Positions 50,096-59,584 of a stretch of 64,000 nucleotides of DNA are shown piece by piece (the first letter of the stretch is position 1; each line of letters begins with the position of its first letter). Both the position numbers and the translations under genes were made by a program. The notes below the pieces were generated by a model. It saw only the letters and a list, made by a program, of their open reading frames with translations, ran no database searches and was not told the origin of the DNA. Source of the DNA: JAEYFP01 sp047602645. Its GTDB lineage: Bacteria; Bacillota; Clostridia; Lachnospirales; Lachnospiraceae. Location of the stretch: assembly GCA_047602645.1 (NCBI GenBank), contig JASGGU010000003.1:62001-126000 (forward strand), in the 5' to 3' direction.

Positions 50096-50986
50096 ATGAA
50101 CGTGAGAAAGGCCATTATTCCGGCAGCAGGTCTCGGAACCAGATTTTTACCTGCAACAAAGGCACAGCCGAAGGAGATGCTGGCGATTGTCGACAAGCCG
50201 ACGATCCAGTACATCATTGAAGAGGCAGTTGCCTCCGGAATTCAGGACATCATTATTGTAACGGGCAGGAATAAGCGTTCTATTGAGGATCACTTTGACC
50301 GTTCGATTGAGCTGGAGCTGGAATTGGAGAAAAGTGAAAAGACAGAAATGCTGGAAATGGTTCGTAAGATTTCCGACATGGCAAATATCCATTATATCCG
50401 GCAGAAGGAGCCGAGAGGACTTGGTCACGCGATTCTGACCGCAAGGCACTTTATCGGAAACGAGCCGTTTGCCGTACTGCTCGGCGATGACGTTGTTGTT
50501 TCCAAGCAGCCGTGCTTAAGCCAGATGATCAGTGTTTATAATGAATATAAGACATCGGTGCTCGGCGTACAGCGTGTGGCGCATGAGGTCGTAAATAAAT
50601 ATGGTATCGTGGACTGCAAGGCGATCGACGATCGCGTTTATAAGGTGCGCGACCTAGTGGAAAAGCCTTCGGTAGAGAAGGCCCCGTCCGATATTGCTAT
50701 TCTCGGCAGATATATTATCACGCCGACCGTCTTTTCTTATTTAGAGACCCAGGATGCCGGAGCCGGCGGAGAAATCCAACTTACGGATGCTCTGCGCAGG
50801 ATGGCAAAGGATGAGGCGATGTATGTTTATGATTTTAAAGGACATCGCTATGATGTCGGAACAAAGTCCGGATTTATTCAGGCAAATATTGAATTTGCCC
50901 TGCGCAATCCGGAAACAAAGGAAGAAATGCTCCAGTATATTAATTCCCTGCATGACAATATGGAAGAAATGCTGAAGTATGAATAA
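50096..50986 (+). CDS. galU: UTP--glucose-1-phosphate uridylyltransferase
   Basis: 296 residues. KAIIPAAGLGTRFLPATKAQPKEML is the nucleotidyltransferase signature; AVLLGDDVV, YGIVDCK and VEKPS follow the GalU pattern, ending with GHRYDVGTKSGFIQANIEFAL. Makes UDP-glucose for surface glycans and lipids. ATG 50096 has AAGGAGG about eight bases upstream; ATG 50078 would precede that site. Confidence 0.95.
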   Translation: MNVRKAIIPAAGLGTRFLPATKAQPKEMLAIVDKPTIQYIIEEAVASGIQDIIIVTGRNKRSIEDHFDRSIELELELEKSEKTEMLEMVRKISDMANIHYIRQKEPRGLGHAILTARHFIGNEPFAVLLGDDVVVSKQPCLSQMISVYNEYKTSVLGVQRVAHEVVNKYGIVDCKAIDDRVYKVRDLVEKPSVEKAPSDIAILGRYIITPTVFSYLETQDAGAGGEIQLTDALRRMAKDEAMYVYDFKGHRYDVGTKSGFIQANIEFALRNPETKEEMLQYINSLHDNMEEMLKYE

Positions 50987-50999
50987 TAAAAAGTAAGCC

Positions 51000-51476
51000 T
51001 TATTTGATCGACTTGGCGCCGGCTTTTTCCTGCAATTTTTCCAATGCATTTTTAAAGAAGCCCTTTTTCTTTTTCTCGACTTTGAGATTTCCGCCGCGAA
51101 GGCCCTTGACATCAGTGATGTAAATACCGCTGACGATCGCCTTTACCTCTTTTTTTACGGGAACAGCATCAAAAATTTTTTCATCACAGACAAGTGTCAT
51201 GATTTGCGGGCCGATCTTCGCCTTTACGATTGGCAGCTTTGAGCCGCGCAGGAGCTTCGGCGTCTGCGCGATAACAGCTGCGGGTAATCCCGATTCTTTG
51301 ATTTTCATTCGCTTTTTATCAATGATCAGCATCGTGACAGACTGCTTTGCGGCATCGATCTGTGACTGCTGTTCCTCCTGCTTCTTTTGTGCTCTTTTCC
51401 CGAAAAAATAAAGAGCAACCAAAATGGCGAGCAATACGACGGTAATGACGATTAATGTAATAGTTAAGGTTGACAC
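51000..51476 (-). CDS. Single-pass membrane protein, unknown function
   Basis: 158 residues. Membrane helix near the N-terminus (about 4-26), basic stop-transfer (GKRAQKKQ), a short coiled region, then a beta-rich domain (about 45-125) and a Lys-rich tail (KVEKKKKGFFKNAL). GTG 51476 with GAGGAGG six bases upstream is preferred to an ATG at 51533. I recognise it only as a type common in Lachnospiraceae; no domain can be named. Convergent with galU. Confidence 0.65.
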   Translation of the reverse strand: MSTLTITLIVITVVLLAILVALYFFGKRAQKKQEEQQSQIDAAKQSVTMLIIDKKRMKIKESGLPAAVIAQTPKLLRGSKLPIVKAKIGPQIMTLVCDEKIFDAVPVKKEVKAIVSGIYITDVKGLRGGNLKVEKKKKGFFKNALEKLQEKAGAKSIK

Positions 51477-51616
51477 GATATACCTCCTCGTTTCATCAAT
51501 AAATTGTAGATTGGACAATGAGTATTGTATCACAAACAGATTGCTGTATGCAATAGATAAAGTAAGAATCAGCGGGCAGCGGAAAATGTACGGGAAGCCC
51601 GCACAGGAGTATCAAG

Positions 51617-53089
51617 ATGGAGCAGATATTAATTGATTTTCAGCTTACGTGGGATTGGATGATGGATAACCTTGTATATATTAATTTGGTTTGTTCCATC
51701 ATCATTATCTTTTTTCAGAGGCGTGATCCGAAATCCGTCTGGGGCTGGCTTTTGCTGCTTTATTTTGTCCCGATTCTGGGCATTGCTTTTTATATGATGT
51801 TCGGACAGGATTTTCACAAGAGCAAAATGTTTCATATCAAGGAAATTGAGGATGAAATCAACTCCACGATTCACAGACAGGAGGACAGCATCTTAAGAAG
51901 AGAATTCGAGGAGAAGCAGCCTTCCGTCAAGCGGTATGCGGATCTGGTGCTGTATAACCTGCAAAGCGCAGGGGCGGTGTTTACGGATGACAACGATGTC
52001 AAGATTTATGCCGACGGCAAAGAAAAATTTGATGCGCTGATTGAGGATTTGAAAAAAGCGGAACACTATATTCATCTGCAATATTATATTATCCGCGAAG
52101 ATGAGCTGTTTGGGAGAATTAAGGACGTGCTGACCGAGCGCGCTGAAAATGGTGTGGAGATCCGCGTACTCTATGATGCGATGGGGTGCAGGAGTACGGG
52201 AAGAAGGCTGTGGAAGGAGCTTCGGATGCATGGAATCCAGGTGGCGGAGTTTTTTCCGGCACTGTTCGGGCGCCTGCAGCTTCGCCTGAATTACCGCAAC
52301 CATCGAAAAATTGTCGTGATCGATGGAAAGGTCAGCTATGTCGGCGGTTTTAATGTCGGCAGAGAATATTTGGGGCTGGATCAGCGCTTCGGCTATTGGC
52401 GGGATACACATCTGCGGATTACCGGATCCTCCGTTGTTTTCCTGCAGCTCCGTTTTATTCTCGACTGGAATTATGCGGCAAAGGAAAACCTGCTTAAAAA
52501 AAAGCAGTATTTTGAAATTCCGGATGATGCGGTGCGCGGCAGGACGGGCATCCAGATCGTTTCAAGCGGTCCGGACTCAACTTATGAGAATATTAAGAAT
52601 AATTATCTGAAACTGATCACGCGTTCACGGGACAGCATTTATATTCAAACTCCATATTTTATTCCTGACGAGACAATCTTTGATGCGCTTCGTGTGGCGG
52701 CACTGTCCGGCGTGGATGTTAAGATCATGATCCCATGCAAGCCGGATCATCCGTTTGTCTATTGGGCAACTTATTCCTATATCGGGGATATGATCGCGGC
52801 CGGCGCGAAATGCTATACGTATGACAACGGATTTTTGCACGCCAAGGGGTTGATTTCCGATGGCAAGGCACTGAGCTTTGGGACGGCCAACATGGATATC
52901 CGCAGCTTTCAATTAAATTTTGAGGTGAATGCCACAATCTATGACGAAAATACCCCAGCAAAGATGCAGGAAATATTCATGGAGGATTTATCAAAATGTA
53001 CGGAAATCACCGCTTATGTATATGGACAGAGGAGCCTGCTCGTACGCTTCAAGGAACAGCTCTGCCGCCTGTTTTCGCCGGTGCTGTGA
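51617..53089 (+). CDS. cls: Cardiolipin synthase
   Basis: 490 residues. Two N-terminal membrane helices (about 18-35, 42-62), then two phospholipase D domains with HKD motifs: NHRKIVVIDGKVSYVGGFN (about 233) and HAKGLISDGKALSFGTANMD (about 413). Joins two phosphatidylglycerols into cardiolipin at the membrane. AGGAG eight bases before ATG. Alone in its unit; divergent from the membrane protein gene. Confidence 0.94.
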   Translation: MEQILIDFQLTWDWMMDNLVYINLVCSIIIIFFQRRDPKSVWGWLLLLYFVPILGIAFYMMFGQDFHKSKMFHIKEIEDEINSTIHRQEDSILRREFEEKQPSVKRYADLVLYNLQSAGAVFTDDNDVKIYADGKEKFDALIEDLKKAEHYIHLQYYIIREDELFGRIKDVLTERAENGVEIRVLYDAMGCRSTGRRLWKELRMHGIQVAEFFPALFGRLQLRLNYRNHRKIVVIDGKVSYVGGFNVGREYLGLDQRFGYWRDTHLRITGSSVVFLQLRFILDWNYAAKENLLKKKQYFEIPDDAVRGRTGIQIVSSGPDSTYENIKNNYLKLITRSRDSIYIQTPYFIPDETIFDALRVAALSGVDVKIMIPCKPDHPFVYWATYSYIGDMIAAGAKCYTYDNGFLHAKGLISDGKALSFGTANMDIRSFQLNFEVNATIYDENTPAKMQEIFMEDLSKCTEITAYVYGQRSLLVRFKEQLCRLFSPVL

Positions 53090-53178
53090 GAAAAGCCTTC
53101 CTTTTGCGAGGCTGGTGTGATAAGATAATTTATCAGAGATGTTCGGAGTAGGATCAACTAATTTAGAAAGGAACTATT

Positions 53179-54240
53179 ATGAAAAAAAGTTTATTGGTTT
53201 TAGGGGTGCTCAGTATGGCAGTTTGTCTGTCGGGATGCGGCAGTCAGGGCAGTGTCCGTGCGGAGGACTATATTACACTCGGAGAATACAAGGGATTATC
53301 GGTGACGCGGATGTCGACCGAGGTCACGGAGGAGGAAGTACAGGCAGAGCTTGACAATATGCTTACCAGCTCCGCAACGGCAGAGGAAATTACGGACCGG
53401 ACGGATGTACAGGCAGGTGATGTGGCTAATATTGACTATACCGGCACGCTGGACGGTGAAGTATTTGAAGGAGGTTCGGCGCAGGGCTTTGAACTGGAAA
53501 TCGGCTCGGGCACATTTATAGAGGGCTTTGAAGAAGGATTGATCGGCGCAAATGTAGGTGATACCGCTACGCTGAATCTGAAATTCCCGGATGAGTATAC
53601 AAACAATCCGGATATGGCGGGGAAGGATGTTGTATTTGCGGTAAAGGTTAATTCCATCAGTAAGCAGGTTGAACCGGAGATGAATGATGCTTTCATTAAG
53701 GAGACAACAGGCGGGGAATATGCAACCGTAGAAGCCTATAAGGCATATCTGCTTGAGGAGATCGAGAGCAGTAATGTGGAATATGCGGACAGCACAATGT
53801 ATACGGATCTATGGAATCAGGCGGTTGCCAATGCGACAATCAAGAAGGATATTCCACAGGAATACCTGCAGACAAAGATTGATAAAATGACGGAAAATGC
53901 GAAGTCCTATGCGGAAGCTTACGGTATGGATTTCGAGAGCTTTCTGACAAATTATATGGGGCTTGATGAGGCGGGCTTCCAGGAAGAAACCTCTAAATAT
54001 GCCGAGACGGCGGCAAAGGAAAGCCTGGTGCTGCTTGCGATCGCGAAGGCAGAGGGTATTGAAGTGACCGACGAGGAGCTGGATCAGGCAATCAAGGATT
54101 ATGTAGAACTTTACGGCTATGAGTCAGAGGCTGCATTCAAGGAAGATAACGATATGGACGATTTCAAGGAATACATTCTGACCTCGAAGGTACAGGAATT
54201 TCTTGCAGATCAGGCAATCATTACGTTAGAGGAGCAGTAA
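53179..54240 (+). CDS. Trigger-factor-like peptidyl-prolyl isomerase lipoprotein
   Basis: 353 residues. Lipoprotein signal with lipobox LSGC (Cys about 20). FKBP-type isomerase core (about 75-165): GDVANIDYTGTLDGEVFEGG, GSGTFIEGFEEGLIG, and a closing beta strand. C-terminal helical chaperone part (170-345) like that of trigger factor. The ribosome-binding N-terminal domain of true trigger factor is absent, replaced by the lipid anchor, so it would fold proteins outside the membrane. AGAAAGGA upstream. Confidence 0.88.
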   Translation: MKKSLLVLGVLSMAVCLSGCGSQGSVRAEDYITLGEYKGLSVTRMSTEVTEEEVQAELDNMLTSSATAEEITDRTDVQAGDVANIDYTGTLDGEVFEGGSAQGFELEIGSGTFIEGFEEGLIGANVGDTATLNLKFPDEYTNNPDMAGKDVVFAVKVNSISKQVEPEMNDAFIKETTGGEYATVEAYKAYLLEEIESSNVEYADSTMYTDLWNQAVANATIKKDIPQEYLQTKIDKMTENAKSYAEAYGMDFESFLTNYMGLDEAGFQEETSKYAETAAKESLVLLAIAKAEGIEVTDEELDQAIKDYVELYGYESEAAFKEDNDMDDFKEYILTSKVQEFLADQAIITLEEQ

Positions 54241-54299
54241 CAGGAACAAGCGGACGGGCAGCGTTTCTGTGAAAATAGAACAAAAGGCAGGGGAATCAC

Positions 54300-55691
54300 A
54301 TGAATTTGGTATCAATTAAAGAGCTGTACAGAAACAGAGAACAATATTTGGAGAAAGAAGTGACAGTGGGAGGATGGGTAAGAAGTCTGCGAGATTCGAA
54401 AACCTTTGGTTTTATCGTGATCAATGACGGCACATTTTTTGAGACGCTGCAGATCGTTTATTCGGACGGGCTTTCCAATTTTGCAGAGGTTTCAAAGCTG
54501 AATGTCGGTACGGCGCTTATTATTAAGGGCAAGCTTGTCGCAACGCCGCAGGCAAAGCAGCCGTTTGAAATTCAGGCGGAGGAGATTACGGTAGAGGGAA
54601 TGTCTACGCCGGATTATCCGCTGCAGAAAAAACGCCATACGATGGAATACCTTCGCACGATCACGCATCTGCGCGCAAGGACGAATACATTTCAGGCGGT
54701 ATTTCGCGTTCGTTCCCTGATCGCATATGCGATTCATCAGTTCTTTCAGGAGAGGGATTTTGTGTATGTGCATACGCCGCTTATTACAGGCAGTGATTGC
54801 GAAGGTGCGGGAGAAATGTTCCGTGTGACGACACTTGATATGGACAGCCTGCCAAGGACTGAGGATGGCGGTATTGATTATACACAGGACTTTTTTGGGA
54901 AAGAGACGAATCTTACCGTAAGCGGGCAGTTAAATGGCGAGACTTATGCGATGGCATTCAAGAATATCTATACGTTCGGACCGACATTCCGGGCGGAAAA
55001 CTCCAATACGACGCGTCATGCGGCAGAATTCTGGATGATAGAGCCGGAGATCGCATTCGCAGACTTAAAGGACGACATGATGCTTGCGGAAAGCATGATC
55101 AAATATATTATCCGTTATGTGCTGGAGCATGCACCGGAGGAAATGAATTTCTTCAATGAATTTGTCGACAAGGGTCTGCTAGAGCGCCTTAAGCATGTTG
55201 TAGATTCTGATTTTGCACATGTGACCTATACGGAAGCGATCAAGATTTTAGAGCAGCATAACGATCGGTTTGAATATCAGGTATTCTGGGGCTGCGATCT
55301 GCAGACGGAGCACGAACGTTACCTGACCGAGCAGGAATTTAAAAGGCCGGTGTTTGTGACGGATTATCCGAAGGAAATTAAGGCGTTTTATATGAAGCAG
55401 AATGAGGACGGCAAGACCGTTGCAGCAATGGACTGTCTTGTGCCGGGCATCGGTGAGATTATCGGCGGCAGCCAGAGGGAGGACAGCTATGAAAAGCTGC
55501 TTGCGCGTATGGACGAGCTTGGACTTCCGAGAGAGGACTATGAGTTCTATTTGGATCTGCGCAAGTACGGGTCTGCAAGGCATGCGGGCTTCGGACTCGG
55601 CTTTGAACGCTGTGTCATGTATTTGACAGGCATGTCGAACATTCGTGATGTGATTCCGTTCCCGAGGACGGTAAACAATTGTGAATTGTAA
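54300..55691 (+). CDS. asnS: Asparaginyl-tRNA synthetase
   Basis: 463 residues, class IIb. OB-fold anticodon domain (1-110, VTVGGWVRSLRDSKTFGFIVIND), motif 2 TFGPTFRAENSNTTRHAAEFWMIEPE, motif 3 GFGLGFERCVMYLTG near the end. Charges tRNA-Asn. Preceded by GCAGGGGA. Sharp terminator follows. No T-box seen in the 59-base gap before it. Confidence 0.96.
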   Translation: MNLVSIKELYRNREQYLEKEVTVGGWVRSLRDSKTFGFIVINDGTFFETLQIVYSDGLSNFAEVSKLNVGTALIIKGKLVATPQAKQPFEIQAEEITVEGMSTPDYPLQKKRHTMEYLRTITHLRARTNTFQAVFRVRSLIAYAIHQFFQERDFVYVHTPLITGSDCEGAGEMFRVTTLDMDSLPRTEDGGIDYTQDFFGKETNLTVSGQLNGETYAMAFKNIYTFGPTFRAENSNTTRHAAEFWMIEPEIAFADLKDDMMLAESMIKYIIRYVLEHAPEEMNFFNEFVDKGLLERLKHVVDSDFAHVTYTEAIKILEQHNDRFEYQVFWGCDLQTEHERYLTEQEFKRPVFVTDYPKEIKAFYMKQNEDGKTVAAMDCLVPGIGEIIGGSQREDSYEKLLARMDELGLPREDYEFYLDLRKYGSARHAGFGLGFERCVMYLTGMSNIRDVIPFPRTVNNCEL

Positions 55692-55698
55692 TGTTGTT

Positions 55699-55729
55699 AA
55701 AAAATACCGGAGCAGATCCGGTATTTTTT
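55699..55729 (+). terminator. Terminator of asnS
   Basis: AAAAAATACCGGA (55699-55711) pairs perfectly with TCCGGTATTTTTT (55717-55729), loop of five, six T at the end. Confidence 0.92.
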
Positions 55730-55799
55730 GTTCCTGTTTTATAAAAGCACTCCGTGCAGGATGCGCATTTGCACGTAAGGCATGATGTTTACTTTTTTC

Positions 55800-55828
55800 T
55801 TGAATTATAAGGACAGGTTGTGTATAAT
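55800..55828 (+). promoter_or_regulatory. Promoter of the NlpC/P60 gene
   Basis: TTGAAT (55800-55805), 17 bases, TATAAT (55823-55828). Confidence 0.6.
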
Positions 55829-55879
55829 AATAATGAGTTTACATAAGGGGTGTAAGCTTCGTTTCAGGGGTGAGTATAA

Positions 55880-57082
55880 ATGAAAAAAAGAATACTATGT
55901 GCGGCTCTGGCAGTTGTCCTGGGTCTTTTACCTGGTATGCAGGTAAATGCGACGACAATTTCCGATGCGAAAAAACAAAAGGAAGACGCGGAGAGTAAGC
56001 TTAATTCCGTTAATGAAAGTATTGAAGATATAGAAAGCGGCAAAGAGGAGATCGAAGGCGAGATTGAAGAAATCGACGGCCAGCTGGTGGATTTGCTGCT
56101 TACAGTCGATATTCTGTCAGGCGATATCAGTGACAAAGAGGGTCAGATTCAGGAAGCGCAGGTGCAGTATGATGATGCCAAGGCAAAGGAAGAGGCACAG
56201 CATACCGCGATGAAAAAGCGCATCAAATTTATGTATGAAAAGGGCGATAGGACTTATCTGGAGCTTTTCTTACAATCTCAAAGTATTTCCGATTTAATTA
56301 ATAAAGTAGATTATGTGGAGAAGCTTTATGAATATGACAGAAAGCTTTTATTAGATTATCAGCAAACTAAGGAAGAGGTTTTGGAATTAAAGACAAGTCT
56401 GGAAAATGAAAAGGCCGAGATGGAAGAGATGCAGGCCGATTATCTTTCCCAGACCGATTCCCTGCAGGCGATGATTGATGAAAAGCAGGGTTCTATAGAT
56501 GATTTCGATACGCAGCTCACCGCAGCGAAAAAGCAGGCGAGTGCTTACCAGACGGAAATAAAGGCACAGACGGCAGCGATTAAGCAGCTTGAGGCAGAGG
56601 AAGCGGCCCGGAAGAAGGCCGAAGAGGAAGCCAGAAAGAAGGCCGAGGCGGAAGCGGCCGCAAAAAGAAAAGCAGAACAGGAGACAGCGAGTGCATCCTC
56701 AGGAGGCAGTTCTACCGGCGGCGGTTCATCGGGCGGCTCCGGTACGGGACAAGAGGTTGCCAGCTATGCCAGTCAGTTTGTCGGCAATCCCTATTTGGCG
56801 GGTGGGACTAGCCTGACAGGGGGCGCGGATTGTTCCGGCTTTACCTGGGCGGTCTATCAGAATTTTGGGGTCAATCTCCCGCGAAGCTCCTATGCACAGG
56901 CGTGTGTAGGGACAGAGGTGAGCTATGCCGATGTACAGCCGGGGGACATTATTTATTATGGAGGGCATGTGGCAATTTATGTCGGAAACGGAACGATCGT
57001 ACATGCAAGTACGGCCGCGACCGGCATTAAATACAGCAGTGCGCTTTACAGGACAATTATTACGATCAGAAGATTTGTATAG
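55880..57082 (+). CDS. Secreted NlpC/P60 peptidoglycan endopeptidase with coiled coil
   Basis: 400 residues. Signal peptide (1-25, ending VNATT), a long coiled coil (27-255) of the PcsB/CwlO type, an Ala/Lys/Glu-rich stretch (about 240-270), a Gly/Ser linker, and a C-terminal NlpC/P60 domain (300-400). Catalytic Cys in GADCSGFTW and His in GGHVAIYVG; a third polar His in IVHAST. In related proteins FtsEX acts on the coiled coil to release the enzyme at the septum or side wall. AGGGGTGAG upstream; strong promoter and terminator mark it as a single-gene unit. Confidence 0.93.
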   Translation: MKKRILCAALAVVLGLLPGMQVNATTISDAKKQKEDAESKLNSVNESIEDIESGKEEIEGEIEEIDGQLVDLLLTVDILSGDISDKEGQIQEAQVQYDDAKAKEEAQHTAMKKRIKFMYEKGDRTYLELFLQSQSISDLINKVDYVEKLYEYDRKLLLDYQQTKEEVLELKTSLENEKAEMEEMQADYLSQTDSLQAMIDEKQGSIDDFDTQLTAAKKQASAYQTEIKAQTAAIKQLEAEEAARKKAEEEARKKAEAEAAAKRKAEQETASASSGGSSTGGGSSGGSGTGQEVASYASQFVGNPYLAGGTSLTGGADCSGFTWAVYQNFGVNLPRSSYAQACVGTEVSYADVQPGDIIYYGGHVAIYVGNGTIVHASTAATGIKYSSALYRTIITIRRFV

Positions 57083-57108
57083 ATACAGTCAGGCTGGTTG
57101 TATAAAAT

Positions 57109-57151
57109 AAAGAAAAGCCGGTAACGTTATGTTATCAGCTTTTCTTTTTAT
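57109..57151 (+). terminator. Terminator after the NlpC/P60 gene
   Basis: AAAGAAAAGC (57109-57118) pairs with GCTTTTCTTT (57138-57147), with an inner GTAAC/GTTAT-type stem, then T-run. Confidence 0.8.
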
Positions 57152-57329
57152 CCACCTCTATTATACAATATTTTTTAATTAATTTCCAGTCTTTAAATGT
57201 GTTTGCGAATGTAGTAAAATCGGGAGTCAGAAGAGAAATAACAGAAGCTTTGGCCGACTTGGTATGTTTGCGCAATACGAGACATAAAATTTATCAGATT
57301 TTTTGAAAGATTGTCTGAGGGAGGACACT

Positions 57330-57908
57330 ATGGAGGAGAGCAATATAGACGGAATGTTTGACCTAATGCTTGTGGAGCAGCAGAAAAAGGAAGTACAGAG
57401 AGTCATTTCCTGCAATGAAAAAACCGAACAGTACGGCTTATCCTTGACAGTGGAAGATGCACAGGAACTGATGGTGTACAGAAGCGATGCTCTGCAGGAA
57501 GCCCGAAGAATTGAATTTGGAGAAGGAATCCTGCCGGAGCTCATTTTTGCGTTCTGTGACTCGGATTTTATTAATCAGGACAATTATACCGAAACACTGG
57601 GACAGCTGCAGGAGTTGTTTTATATGTATAAAAACGAATCTCAGGATGGACTGACGGACACCGAACTCATTAAATTTATGCGGATACAGTTTGACGAGGT
57701 CTGCTTCGGAGACATTGACTATTTAAGGGAAACCTGTCTGGAGCGCTTTGCACGTGCGGTACGTGCCGGACATCAGAATCAAATGCAGAGCCGTCTGCGG
57801 GATGAATATGTATTGCGGGAAACAGAAAACGAGTATGAAGGGCTGGATGAGGAAACAAGATGGGAACGGGAAGTGTATTTTCAAAAGCTTGAGGATTTAT
57901 TTGGGTGA
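57330..57908 (+). CDS. DUF6323 family protein
   Basis: 192 residues, acidic, helical, cytoplasmic. YGLSLTVEDAQELMVYRSDALQEARRIEFGEGILPELIFAF followed by FINQDNYTETLGQLQELFYMYKNES is the DUF6323 core as I recall it. GGGAGG lies six bases before ATG 57330; the frame extends to TTG 57303 without a site. I recall this family next to DUF6179 proteins in Lachnospiraceae, but none is adjacent. Function unknown. Confidence 0.7.
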   Translation: MEESNIDGMFDLMLVEQQKKEVQRVISCNEKTEQYGLSLTVEDAQELMVYRSDALQEARRIEFGEGILPELIFAFCDSDFINQDNYTETLGQLQELFYMYKNESQDGLTDTELIKFMRIQFDEVCFGDIDYLRETCLERFARAVRAGHQNQMQSRLRDEYVLRETENEYEGLDEETRWEREVYFQKLEDLFG

Positions 57909-57926
57909 GATGGGTTTTTTGGATTG

Positions 57927-57966
57927 AGAGATCGGCAATATGAAAAAATTGCCGGCTCTTTTTTTG
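57927..57966 (+). terminator. Terminator after DUF6323
   Basis: ATCGGCAAT-type left arm (57927-57939) with one bulge pairs with ATTGCCGGCTCT (57948-57959), then seven T. Confidence 0.82.
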
Positions 57967-58068
57967 TTTAATAAAAAGTATAGTTTTTGCAACCTTTTTT
58001 TGTTTATTTTATAAAATATTAAATAGAAATTGACAAATAAAAATAATTCTGTCTAAATAATATTTGTA

Positions 58069-58074
58069 TATAAT
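58069..58074 (+). promoter_or_regulatory. -10 element of the sugar ABC operon
   Basis: TATAAT at 58069-58074, with an unclear -35. A second possible promoter, TTGACA (58030) with a weak -10, is upstream. The 277-base gap 57909-58185 is very A/T-rich and holds these sites, the palindrome below and the terminator of the previous gene. Confidence 0.45.
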
Positions 58075-58095
58075 GTTTTATAATTCTTTTTAAAG

Positions 58096-58105
58096 GAAAC
58101 GTTTC
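58096..58105 (+). promoter_or_regulatory. cre-like palindrome (CcpA or LacI-family operator)
   Basis: GAAACGTTTC, a perfect 10-base palindrome with a central CG, as in cre sites and LacI/GalR-family operators. It is just downstream of the predicted transcription start, where a bound repressor would act as a block. Catabolite repression of sugar uptake would make sense. Confidence 0.45.
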
Positions 58106-58185
58106 TTGTTTATATTTACAACAATTTTATGGATTTTATAATTTTGAGAGGTGTTGATTTTGATAAATTCAGGAGGATAAAAAAG

Positions 58186-59568
58186 ATGAAAAATTACAAA
58201 AAAGTAGTAGGTATGTTACTTAGTGCCGCAATGTCAGTTACATTGTGTGCTTGTGGAAGTACTTCTGCAGAACAGGCAGAAAATTTGGATAAAGCAACTG
58301 CAACAACAGAAGCGATAGGAACAGAGGAAACAGCAGCGACAGATACAGCAGCAGGTTCCTTCTCGTTATTTCATTTTCATGAAGAAGACGGAGCGGGAAC
58401 ATCAAAGGCATTCTGGTCTGCCGCAAAGACCTTTCAAGAAGCAAATCCGGACATTTCGATCGAGTATCAGTTTACCGACAGCAATAATTATGAAGAGAAG
58501 CTGACAACTTTAATGGCGGGAGAGGAATTGCCGGATGTTTTTCTTACAAAAGGAGATATGCTCGGAACACTCGCAGATGCCGGCCTGATACAGTCTCTGG
58601 ATCAATATGTGCAAGCTGACTCGGAGTGGGCGGCTTCTTATGCGGAAGGTGTATTTAGCGACTGCACTTATGACGGAAAGGAATGGGGCGTACCATTTCA
58701 GATGCAGGCAAACTGTATCGGCGTATACAATGAAGAAATTTTTAAGGAGTGCGGCGTAGAGAGCTGGCCGGAAACATGGGATGAATTACTGGATGCATGT
58801 GATAAGATTGCAGCCAAGGGGTACACACCGATTGCGATGGGAAATAAGGATCAGTGGCTGGCTGAGTCGGCTGTATTTAATACCTATGCATATAAATATG
58901 TGGGGGGAGACTGGTTTGACAGTTTGAAAAACAATCAGGGCGCAAAATTTACAGATGAGAAATTTGTTGAAGCGTTAACAGGATTTCAGGCAATTGCGGC
59001 AGCAGGCTATCTGAACATTGATGTCAACTCGATTAATCAGGATGAAATGTATTCTCTTTATTACAATAAACAAGCGGCTATGTTCTTTAACGGTGCATGG
59101 GCAATCGGCACCATAACGGAGAATGCTCCCGAGGAAGTATTGGCAAATACACATTTGGGATTAATGCCGGCCGTAACGGGCGAGTCGGGAACAAAGTTTG
59201 ATACGGCAGCAGGTGCAGGCTGGAATTATGTCATAAAGGCAGATTTGGAAGGTGAAAATTTAACAGCGGCGCTGGCGTTCTTAAAGCAGGTTACGACGGG
59301 TGAATATGCGGATGAAGCGCTGTGCAACGGATTTTTCTCCGCAGCGATGGCATCGGACAAGGTGTCTGAAACAGACATGCCGACTTTATTTGCGGAATAT
59401 GCCAATTTGGAGGCTACGATGAATTTCCTTCCGATATTTGACTGCCAGTTGCCCGCCGAGATCGGAAGCGGTGTCTTATTTGCCGATACGCAGCAGTTAA
59501 TTGCAGGTACGATTACACCGGAGGACATGGCGGCGGATTGCCAGTCTACGATGGAAGCAAATTATTAG
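58186..59568 (+). CDS. Sugar ABC transporter, substrate-binding lipoprotein
   Basis: 460 residues. Lipobox LCAC (Cys about 23), a Thr/Ala/Glu-rich spacer, then a family 1 extracellular solute-binding fold: ISIEYQFTDSNNYEEKLTTLMAGEELPDVFL, WGVPFQMQANCIGVYNEEIF, AMFFNGAWAIGTI. Captures an oligosaccharide at the outer membrane face and feeds the two permeases downstream. ATG 58186 follows AGGAGG; ATG 58129 is upstream of that site. The sugar cannot be told; the glycosidase gene at the end of the cluster is the best clue. Confidence 0.93.
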   Translation: MKNYKKVVGMLLSAAMSVTLCACGSTSAEQAENLDKATATTEAIGTEETAATDTAAGSFSLFHFHEEDGAGTSKAFWSAAKTFQEANPDISIEYQFTDSNNYEEKLTTLMAGEELPDVFLTKGDMLGTLADAGLIQSLDQYVQADSEWAASYAEGVFSDCTYDGKEWGVPFQMQANCIGVYNEEIFKECGVESWPETWDELLDACDKIAAKGYTPIAMGNKDQWLAESAVFNTYAYKYVGGDWFDSLKNNQGAKFTDEKFVEALTGFQAIAAAGYLNIDVNSINQDEMYSLYYNKQAAMFFNGAWAIGTITENAPEEVLANTHLGLMPAVTGESGTKFDTAAGAGWNYVIKADLEGENLTAALAFLKQVTTGEYADEALCNGFFSAAMASDKVSETDMPTLFAEYANLEATMNFLPIFDCQLPAEIGSGVLFADTQQLIAGTITPEDMAADCQSTMEANY

Positions 59569-59584
59569 TAGATGGAAGGAATTT

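Noticed and set aside
56589..56690. Purine-rich repeat
   Set aside because: Encodes the Ala/Lys/Glu coiled coil of the NlpC/P60 protein; a coding repeat.
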